Below are positions 55,671 to 64,000 of a stretch of DNA of 64,000 bases, in pieces. The notes beneath the pieces were generated by a model that was given only the letters and a program-made list of their open reading frames with translations, did no database searches and was not told the DNA's origin. The translations under genes and the position numbers were made by a program. This DNA is from Bostrychus sinensis. Lineage: Eukaryota; Chordata; Actinopteri; Gobiiformes; Eleotridae. Within the stretch, counting starts at the first letter, position 1; each line of letters starts with the position of its first letter. The stretch covers positions 14,799,124 to 14,863,123 of the forward strand of contig CM036242.1 of NCBI GenBank assembly GCA_020698575.1, given 5' to 3'.

Positions 55671-56839
55671 TTCATGTTTTAAAAGCCACACCATTTGCTT
55701 TATATTTTTCTTCATTTTGTTCTGCTTTCATTTTACAAACTGATAAACATAAACAAATAGTAAGCGATTTTAAACCATTTTTACTTAACAGAATCTCTCG
55801 CCTGCCTAAAACTTGGTCATTTACAAATTGTTGTCATGTTTTATGCATATGTTCCATCATCCATGACACATGAGACCATAGCTTTTCACCAGTGGTTTAT
55901 TATCACAGTACTTGGCTCTATGCTGCAAAAATACTGACTCAAACTGAACCTACTGTTGAGTTATCCGGTGACTTTGAAACTTGAAAGAAGACATAATGAG
56001 ACCTTTTAGACTGCTTTTGTACTTCCTTTTTTGGAAATCATTGGCTGATGAATAAACCCAAAAAGTGAATGGCTGCATTCATTCATTTGGAAGAATTCTT
56101 TTTGTCTGTGACTGATTTGCTTATAGTCCATTACCATAATAATTAAAAACATAAAAAAGTTGAATTGGCAATACTTTGATACTCTCAAATCATGATACTT
56201 TTCCTCAAGGTTATCATAAAGTCCAAAGCCTTGTATATGTGGAGTAACTTTTCTCTATAATGTAATTCACAGGGGACTGGAAAGCTAGAATCTCACTAAT
56301 GGCTCCCATTTGTGGTAATAAAAGGAATTGGTTTATGAGAATTTAAATCAAAAATAAAAATGCAAATATCATCAAGTGTGGTACCCAGCACTCACCTAAT
56401 AATTTAAAAGCCCCTGCTTAGTGCAAGGCTTTATGGCTTATACATCTAGGTCATTTTTGTATTTACTATAGTCATTTTCACTTGTGTCTCTGAAAAGTAT
56501 AGTCAGACAAATCTTATCCGGACATTTTAATGGAAGCCATCAACCAATCAAGACCAGAACAGAGACAGGGCTGCAGAGGAGAAAGAGTTCATTTGATTTT
56601 AATTTAAAACTGGAGTATGGCTTTAATTTAATGGCAATGGCTTTGTGTGAAGCATTTTAAGCATTTTAACCATTATGATAATTGTGATTCTCTGAATGAA
56701 ACCAATCTATAGCTGCACTTTCTTTTCTTCTTCTTTTTTTTTTCAAAAGCCCATTTCTGAGAATAGAACACACTTTGTATCCAACATGGCTGCTGAAAGA
56801 AGTGACAGAAAGACAATACGTCGCTTGTGATTAGGCCTA
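55671..56839. other. unassigned DNA
   Basis: Nothing recognised; AT-rich. Confidence 0.45.
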
Positions 56840-57230
56840 ACTGGCAGCGTGATAGAGGCAGACAGGGCCAGCAAGGTGCGCCACTCACACAGCTTGAAGG
56901 AACTCCAAATTGTCTCACCCTGGAGGTCAAATGCACTCTGCAAAGCAAAGCTGCGCCTCTCCACACCTTGTTTGCCTGCTGACTGTGGATATTGCAGATC
57001 CGTGTCCGCTCCTCCAGTGATGGGCCCCTGATTGACAGGTAAGTGGCTGCTCTGTTTACAACATGGCCGCCGGATCTGAGCCCACACTGTCCTTGACCTG
57101 ATCCTCTACCTGAGCTGCATAAATTTGGATTAAACATTCTCCCCATCAAAGGGACTCAGAGGACTTGACTCTTTTGTTTTGCTCTCGCCCTGCACCTGCA
57201 CTAGCACAATTCAGCGCTAATTGTTACTGT
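56840..57230. other. candidate conserved non-coding block
   Basis: GC-balanced and complex (TTGGATTAAACATTCTCC, AGCGCTAATTGTTACTG). ATTGACAGGTAAGTGG near 57035 is a strong donor-like word, but the opposed 158-codon (minus) and 60-codon (plus) frames show no domain. Exon status is unproven. Confidence 0.33.
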
Positions 57231-58006
57231 GTGTGCTGTAGATGGTTCGAGTTAAATTTACTCTTTTTCTAAAATAGAAACTTGTACTTTTGCCTCTTAA
57301 TTTAAAAGTCTTTGAATGTAGGTCAGAATCAAAATTAAACACTGCAAAGAAGCTATATACCTGAATAAGATTAAACCTTAGATTTTTTTTATGTGTGTTA
57401 CTTGCAAATACAGTCATATAAAATGTAACGATGCAACTTGCCTTCTTTTTAGCATTTAACTGTGTTATAATATTGTTTCCACCTCCAAAACATAACCGGA
57501 GTAGTATTTTGTTTCATTCTCACATGTTTGAGTAATCCTTTATGCTGAGCCCGTCCCCTTTTCAAGAGCTGGAAACACTCACTTCTCTACATAGAAACGT
57601 AAAACCGGGAATTGCTCCTGCGTGTTTCTAAACCACATACACCATCATCAGAATCATTTTAATAATTTCAGTGCTTAAATTGCTGCCATAAGATCATTTA
57701 TTCATTCATATCATTCAAAAACATCTCAAAAACATTGCCAGAATCAAAGGTATACTGACCCGACTTATTCATGTGTAAGACAGCTGCAGGACGTCCAGAA
57801 CGCTGCTGCTCAGGTCCTGACAAAAACCAGGAAGTACGACCATATTAGTCCTGTCCTCAGGTCTCTGCATTGGCTTCCTGTCACTCAGAGAATAGACTTT
57901 AAAACAGCTTTGCTTGTGTACAAGTCTCTCCATGGCTTAGCACCAAAGTACATCTCTGACATGTTGGTCTCATATGAACCCTCTTGGACTCTGAGAACCT
58001 CAGGGA

Positions 58007-58722
58007 CTGGGTTGCCAGGTCCCAGAAAAATTTCCAGCCCAATGAGAGTTGAACAACAGCACAATTGGAAGGAAAATAGCCTGATTTGTCTAGACCACAC
58101 AGTGTTACTAAATAAAACCTAAAATAAATACTTTTATATTATATTATATTATATTATATTATATTATATTATATTATATTATATTATATTATATTATATT
58201 ATACTATTAATAACACAACATTTTCAAGTTTACTGATTATGTCGCGATTTAATATTCCTATTTTGATTGATTTTAACCAAGATGAATGAAAAGGTTCTCA
58301 AATTCAACAGTCTATGCTATACAATATTAATAGCAATAAAATAATTATAATTAAAAATATTTCAACAATTGGACTGCTGCCCAAATGTTTTCAAGAAATA
58401 CATATACAAAATAATAATGGGCCTATTATAAATGGCATTTTCATTTTTTTTTTTTTTTAATTTACCCTGCTATATCACTGTAGAAAATGTCAAACAATGT
58501 ATAGTAGTATAACTATTTACCTGTTTGTTCCACGCGTTTTATTTATTTGAGTCTAATCTCGCCCTGAACCTCTCAGGTCCTTCTGTGATGTCTCATCCCG
58601 TCTCAAAAATTCCCCCCCAGCAGCCGTGCTATAGCAGCCCCGTCCCCTCTCAAAAAAATCCCCCGCAGCAGCAGGTTGAAAGAGCCCAATTCTGCAGGAA
58701 AACCACAAACCTGGCACCTCTG
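58007..58722. mobile_element. hAT-like non-autonomous element inside the LINE
   Basis: Flanked by an exact 8-bp duplication CTCAGGGA (57999-58006 and 58723-58730), the hAT hallmark. The tips CTGGGTTGCCAGGT and, in reverse, CAGAGGTGCCAGGT match at 11 of 14. Removing it and one duplicate restores the LINE sequence. The interior holds an (ATATT)n tract and C-rich words (TCAAAAATTCCCCCCC), and no transposase. Confidence 0.85.
58136..58204. repeat. ATATT microsatellite
   Basis: About 13 pentamer units within the hAT-like element. Confidence 0.95.
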
Positions 58723-59175
58723 CTCAGGGACCGACCTCCTGCTGGTGCCCAGAGTCAGGACTAAACACGGCGAAGCAGCGTTTCACTTTTATGCATCTGT
58801 GTCTTCCTGATGATGTTAGACAGGCCTCTACTCTGACAATGTTCAAGTCCAGACTTAAAACTGTTCTTTGTAGCTGTGCATATGTCAAATGAAAGTGTTT
58901 TATCTGCACTCTTTTCTTTTAATTTAATTGAAAATTGATTCTTAATTATAACTTTTAAATTTAATTTTACAGTTTTAATTGTAATTCTTATCTATGTACT
59001 TTTACTTTGTCTTTTGTTCTGTAAAACACTTTAATTATTCTGAATTACTGAATTACTCTGTGTATGAATTGTGATATACAAATAAACTTACCTTGCCTTT
59101 ATTTATCTGTTAGTGCCATGTTGCTAACAGCCATGCTAAATAACTATTTTACGCACTGTCCATTTCCCACTGTTC

Positions 59176-59190
59176 CCAGCAGGGGGCGTC
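59176..59190 (+). promoter_or_regulatory. CTCF-like core in split repeat A copy
   Basis: CCAGCAGGGGGCGTC departs from the CTCF core at one position, at the same place in the family as the sites near 0.70 and 28.67 kb. Confidence 0.4.
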
Positions 59191-59340
59191 CAGCACCTAA
59201 TCCAAGCAGTCTCTGCAAAGTCAAAATAGCAAGACATGTTCTATCCATATACATTACTTTAAATATAAAGGCTGTAAAAAGCATAATTATAGCACCTATA
59301 AATGTTTAAAAGCCCTCATACTTCATTGCATATACAGTAA

Positions 59341-60583
59341 ATAGCTTTATTTATGTAGCACTGTAAAGCTTTCATAGATAAACTGAGAGCAAAAAAAACA
59401 TAAACACTATATAGAAAAAGGTGAAAATGTTAATAAGTATCTTGGCAGTCATCAGTATAGTTCACTTTTTAGTTAGTCATTCTACATGTAGATCTACAGA
59501 AAGCTCGCTAATCTATTAAACATCCCATTGAAAATTTACCATGTTTAGTCATTTCCAATGGCCTGTTCCTCAAATAAATTAAATCACTTCAAACACAGAA
59601 ATCTGATAAGATCATTACTATTATGCTGGGTAAATTTACTTTCTTCACAGGCTGTCATTATGCATGTTCTGTCCAGGTGCCTAAGTTAGATTGCAGTCCA
59701 GAAAAGCAGGAAATCTGTAGACAGAAAGTTGAAGTGCCACTAGAAACCTCCAGTCTCAAAGTTAGTCCTCCTCCATGTGGTGCTCCAATGGTAAATGAAA
59801 GCCGCTTCACTGCCACTCAACCCCCACTGTCTGCACTTCTCTGGGGAGCTTCGCTGAGTGTTGTCCTGCCCACTCTTCCCATTGTGGAGACACATACTGT
59901 ACATGAACAAGGCAGCAGTGGGCTCACTTATGTTGCTGCCCCTACCCACCTGGCACACCTACGGAAAATAAAATAAAACTGCTTACACTTCAGTAGTAAA
60001 GCCAAGCAAAAGAACTTCTGTCTTCACCATTAAAATCCCAAGAAATTCTTTTCCACAATTCCTGACACAAACATCCTAGCTTCTATAGACTTTGCACAAG
60101 ACCCAGAAGGCCATTGAGTAGGTAGATGTGGGGATTAATGTGCCTAAGTATAGCCTAGCATGTGTATTTGAACATAATTTAAACATAATTAATCAAAGAC
60201 ACACAAAGCACAAACACACTGGCTTTTGACATTGTTTCCATGTCTTGAAATAGTTGCAAGAGAGTGCAAAGGGCAGTGCATGTCTTGGAAAGGGGCAAAA
60301 ATAGGCTGAAGACTTTCTGGATGTCCCAGGTGAAGTTTAATCACCATGAACTTGGGACCTGGAGACAAAACACAACAGAATGACTGATCTTAGGATTGGT
60401 GAAAATATTATTAATACTTACCTTTAATGTTTTTGGATCATAATCATGATGCTGATTCAAAATGCAAAAAGAAGAAACTGGAGCAAAAGATCATTTTCAA
60501 TGTAACTAAAACAGGCTGTTTTTAGCTGATCAAAACTTTAAGACTATAGCCTTAAAAAGTCAAAAATCTGAACTGAAAGTGTC

Positions 60584-60615
<32 letters not shown>

Positions 60616-62086
60616 TCTCACCATCCATCCCCAAAATGGTGCAAATAAACCCTGTTATTCTCCTGAAGAAGTCCTTGGTCAGGCCCAGCCATCACCGCAC
60701 AGATGAGGGCCTCAGTTCAGAGAGATGTCCACTGCATCATCTCCACACAGCCAGCTCCCGTAGAACCTGAAACTCCACTGGTCCACTGAAGGAAAAGGCT
60801 CATCCACTATGCCGTGTAGAAAAAATCTCCTAAGATGGCACCTTCTAAAATGTATGAATCTACCACTTGACTTTTCAAAATATTTAAGAATTTTGAAATG
60901 ACTTACTGCGTCCAACCTCGGCAGTGTTGCCGCGTTGTGAGAGACCTCGCTTGTGCAACTCAACAGTCCTGCCACATTGAAAACGTTTTTGCATTTGCCC
61001 TCAGGAGGTCATCACAGAAAATGACATGTAAGTCAGATTTTTATGCAGACTTTTACAGGCAATGGTCCTAACATTTTGATCAGCTGCTAAAAAACCCTTT
61101 TCAATTACAATGAAATAAAAATTTATTGCAGGCAAAAAAAAAAGGTTTGTCTCTTGCTCGTGTTTCTTCTTCTTGCATTTTGAAATTCTACTTACAACTT
61201 GCTTTGATCCACCAAAGCAATATTTGAATACTTGTAATTTTTTCTCGGTCCTAAGATTTTGATCTGGAGTGACTGTTGATGTAGAGAAGAGTTATCTGTA
61301 AATTATTTAGACTTTGGTTATGGCACTTCAAACTAAGACCTTAGTGCCAGAGAGGAAGCCACTGTTGGATTGTGTTGTATAGAGTATAAGCTATAAAACA
61401 TAAGTCCACATTGAAGGGTGGCTGGATCACATCAAAAACCCTTGTAGCAAAAGTTCCTTCCATTCATTACAGGACTTTCATCAACAAAACCACTGACAGA
61501 AACATAATGTGCACAACAAAGACAAACCTGCATTTAGGGTCGTGGCCTCACTGGCTGGCACAGCCTGCATCATTAAAGATCCCTCTAATTTTCTGATGCC
61601 AATTCTCTGTTTTTGATCATTTGTTTGCATCCCACAGAGCATTTTATAGAGCACACACATTCTCTTTATCATGAGTCCAACCCTGAGGGAACATCGTTAC
61701 TTTGATCCACCAAAGTCTGGAACAGGCTGATAAAAGATACATATGTTGTTCACCTCCCAGTTTTAGACTTTTAATAATGCTCTCCACTAATCTATTGTTA
61801 AATATAGCTAATTTTTTAATAGTATTATGTTAAGCAGTTGTGTGAGGATACTTGCTGCTATGCTATGTGGATCGTATATGAAAGATTGTTTTAAATCTGA
61901 AGAAATTGGACAAAATATTAAAAATCATTTTAGTACACTACATCAAAGTGAAATTGTATTAATTTGCCTTGTAAAGATTTGAAAGTGTGCTTCGCTTCCA
62001 GCAGGGCTCAGTCTCCTTGAACCAAAAATACAGTATAAGGCATTTGTAAAATAATTTGGTTTACTTTTCCAAGTAATTTTTAAATT
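59341..62086. other. unassigned DNA
   Basis: A 29-A run is at 60584-60612. A 117-codon frame (59623-59976) and an 87-codon reverse frame (60712-60975) have no recognisable domain or splice context. 60620-60980 is GC-balanced. No gene called. Confidence 0.4.
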
Positions 62087-62335
62087 GGGGCAGCAGACGC
62101 TCAGTTGGTAGAAACGCTTGCCCACTAACCTGGTTGGTGGTTCAAGCCCTGCAACTGGCAGTAAATACTGTCATTGTGTCCTTGGGCAAGACACTTCACC
62201 CACTTTGCCTGTATGAATGTGTCAGAAGTAGCTCAGAAGTGCGACTGAGGAGAAAATGAATAATGCACCAAATTGTACAGTGACTTTGTGTGTCTAGAAA
62301 AATGCTATAAGACTAATGCATTATTATTATTATTA
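62087..62335 (+). mobile_element. tRNA-derived SINE
   Basis: A-box-like ACGCTCAGTTGG at 62097-62108, B box GGTTCAAGCCC at 62139-62149, then TTGGGCAAGACACTTCACCC and a tail with GCATTATTATTATTATTA. Same family as 26546-26866 with an internal deletion. Confidence 0.8.
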
Positions 62336-62369
62336 AACTATCTACCTTTTTCCTTTGGGTTTGCTCATA

Positions 62370-62480
62370 CATAATAGCATGTGCCTGCAAGGCCACCATA
62401 GCAGTCCACAAGTTCTCAGCAAGAAGCTGCAATCTACACTTTGATCATTGGATGTCCCAAAAAGGTGCCAAAAAACAACA
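62370..62480 (+). repeat. small dispersed repeat, copy 1
   Basis: GCCACCATAGCAGTCCACAAG, in outline, then TGCAATCTACACTTTGATCA and GGATGTC correspond to 63770-63895. Followed by an A/C-rich tract at about 62466-62512. Confidence 0.5.
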
Positions 62481-62539
62481 ACAAAAAAAAACAAAACAAA
62501 AAAAACAAAACAATCTAACTCTCCCAAGGATTGTTTGCA

Positions 62540-62785
62540 GATGAATTTTCAATGATAAGAGTGTTTTTTTTAACTTATTTTTCTCATTTATTCTTACCCT
62601 ATTGCTATTACTCATGTTTTATATGAGTATTGTATTTTATTGTATTATAATATGTGTTTTCTTGTTGTGTTTTTATTTTCTGCATTGCGTATTTGGTGTT
62701 ATTTGTTTTATCGCCTGTGTACAGCACTTTGGCTGACTGTAACAGTTTTTAAAGTGCTTAAAGTTGGTATGGTATAGTATACATC
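62540..62785 (+). mobile_element. LINE 3' end fragment
   Basis: T-rich 3' UTR ending GTACAGCACTTTGGCTGACT, TTTAAAGTGCTTAAAGTTGG and TATGGTATAG. The CAGCACTTTGG...AAAGTTGGTATGG ending is typical of a fish LINE 3' tail. No ORF remains. Confidence 0.55.
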
Positions 62786-63769
62786 TCAGCTAAATTAAAA
62801 CTCTGTGTTGGCACTGCATTGCATTGCAAAGAAAATACACTTGCACATTTGCTTGCTAGATGCAGATCTGCTGTGTGTTGCCAAGGGTAGCAACCTCTAG
62901 TGACATGTAAAAAGTCAAAATGTAACAAAAAGACCAAGGGCTAATAGCTATATTGTACTTAAGTCTGTCAGTGCATGGATGTATAAACTCCCCATAAGAA
63001 CAGGCCCAGTCCAATCCTAAAGTAACAGATATTCACGAGTTGTGAGAAGAAGGCAAAATGCTGGAAGTGTGCATATGGAAACTATAGTGTGGCATATGCA
63101 TACGCAAGTGGAGGAGCTTGCCTGCCACTGAATCCATCAAAGTTACTTATTTTATCAGACTGACAGCGTGGCAATAAAAGATGTCAACTGACTCATGGCT
63201 TTGTGCACAACTTTCAAGGCTTTGCAGCACTTAGGAATTCTTTTAAAATCAGTCAGAGCTGTCAAAAGAAAACAATTTAACGTGGATTTAGAGCTTCTTT
63301 GTTGATGGTTATGCATAAAGGCACTGTCTTTATTTTTCTATTTTTATTATAAACTGTAAAGGTCAAAATATGTGCATAGGATATTATTGTAAACAATAGC
63401 CAAATGGCTTTAAAAGACCAGTGAAGCATATGTTTAAAATGTGGCTAAATGTTTGTTGAAAAAATCTCGACCCAGAAAATAACATGTCTGCCAGTCTCTT
63501 TTAAACTACTTTTACTCCATATAACTCCTTGGCCATGACTGTGAAGGTCTTTTTTTACTTAAACCCTTCAGCTTGGTATTTAACCAAACTACATTTGATA
63601 ATCTAGAGTTAAACTAAAGATACATATAAAGACATATTAATCAAATTTGTCAAACACTGTGGAACATTATCCCTTTTGGTGCCCAGAGAGAACTAAGTGA
63701 CAGTTCCTGGAACAAAAACCCACATGCTTAGGGTTTTAAATAATGAAATGTCCATCACAGCATTTTCTA
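62786..63769. other. unassigned DNA
   Basis: No gene or repeat recognised; AT-rich after 63300. Confidence 0.45.
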
Positions 63770-63895
63770 GGATGTACCTGTGGGGCTACCATAGCTGTTC
63801 ACACAAGTTTGTAATTGCAGTCTGCACTTTTACCACCAGATGTCACCAAAAAGAGCCAAAAATCTACAAACCCAGCCTTTAACTATAGAACATAT
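63770..63895 (+). repeat. small dispersed repeat, copy 2
   Basis: GGGGCTACCATAGCTGTTCAC in outline, then TTGCAGTCTGCACTTTTACC and AGATGTCACCAAAAAGAGCC, matching copy 1 at 62.37 kb. The last 105 bases of the window hold nothing recognised. Confidence 0.5.
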
Positions 63896-64000
63896 AAATG
63901 TTTACATCCACAATTTTTTGTACTTACTATTATTTGTTAAAATTGCTATTAACTTTTTCAATTGGTGTACAATTCCAACTCAAAACTCGGCTTAAGATGA

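Larger units (their letters stand above)
57781..58892 (+). pseudogene. LINE reverse-transcriptase ORF, carboxy-terminal part, interrupted
   Basis: Reads QNAAAQVLTKTRKYDHI, then LHWLPVTQRIDFKTALLVYK and SLHGLAPKYISDML up to LRTSG at 58004. A hAT-like element interrupts at 58007-58722. Reading resumes with LLLVPRVRTKHGEAAFHFYA, loses frame in a small deletion near 58800, and ends with LTMFKSRLKT before the stop at 58890-58892. These motifs are the conserved tail of fish CR1/L2-group ORF2. The catalytic YxDD region lies upstream and is absent. It cannot support retroposition. Confidence 0.85.
57715..59100 (+). mobile_element. 5'-truncated LINE, CR1/L2 group
   Basis: Only the end of the reverse-transcriptase ORF and the 3' UTR remain, as usual for LINE insertions. 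The 3' end GATATACAAATAAACTTACC then TTGCC is of L2 type. Short ATTTAT matches at both flanks in family A are a possible target duplication. L2 versus Rex1/Babar cannot be settled by eye. Confidence 0.72.
57445..59340 (-). repeat. repeat family A copy, split by a LINE
   Basis: 57445-57712 and about 59100-59340 together form a reverse-orientation family-A copy (ATTTGTTTCATTCTCACATG in outline, then CATACACCATCATCAGAATC, and after the LINE TTTATCTGTTAGTGCCATG). It supplies the unfilled site that defines the foldback insertion at 14.1-16.0 kb. Confidence 0.72.

Noticed and set aside
56673..57149. 158-codon open frame on the minus strand
   Set aside because: Begins and ends in low-complexity or repeat-like sequence (a lysine run from a T-rich tract) and has no recognisable motif.
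1..64000. Search for CRISPR arrays, operons, ribosome-binding sites and phage genes
   Set aside because: Composition, repeats and lack of long frames are those of a vertebrate genome; no such structures are present.

Overview
The window reads as vertebrate, almost certainly teleost fish, nuclear DNA. The evidence is several Tc1/mariner copies of fish type, hAT- and Harbinger-like non-autonomous DNA elements, a truncated CR1/L2-group LINE, tRNA-headed SINEs and abundant AT, A and CA microsatellites. Prokaryote-style operons are absent. I found no protein-coding exon of a host gene. The only recognisable coding matter is decayed transposon protein, so this looks like a gene desert or a very large intron. 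The species and the flanking genes cannot be told from the sequence alone.

Layout. 1-9.9 kb: AT-rich DNA with an old interspersed repeat (540-995), a hAT remnant with a BED-finger trace (about 2.34-2.66 kb), a small MITE (8454-8835), and high-complexity blocks that resemble conserved non-coding elements (for example 3.23-3.56 and 4.66-5.34 kb). 9.9-12.3 kb: a perfect 23-bp hairpin, a repeat called here family B, and a nearly intact Tc1 element (10458-12104) whose transposase frame is broken by one 5-bp duplication. 12.9-19 kb: candidate conserved blocks around a 1.9-kb palindromic foldback element (14138-16032), which split a copy of repeat family A and is flanked by a 6-bp duplication. 19.7-29.4 kb: Tc1 remnants in inverted arrangement, SINEs, a second perfect hairpin (21129-21192) and further A and B copies. 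30-38 kb: mostly single-copy DNA with candidate conserved blocks and a locally duplicated segment at 36.25-37.5 kb. 38.07-39.22 kb: a Harbinger-like MITE. 43.5-44.05 kb: another inverted Tc1 remnant. 50.8-53.1 kb: a Tc1 remnant holding two hAT-like elements. 57.4-59.3 kb: a three-level nest, a hAT-like element inside a LINE inside repeat A. 62-64 kb: a SINE, a LINE 3' end and small repeats.

There is no pathway to describe. Two themes stand out. First, transposons are nested in ways that allow relative dating and exact target-site definition. Second, dispersed families A and B each carry a CTCF-like core in their better-preserved copies, so these repeats may have scattered architectural-protein sites through a region that otherwise looks regulatory. 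All family names rest on motif recognition by eye; no alignment or database search was run.
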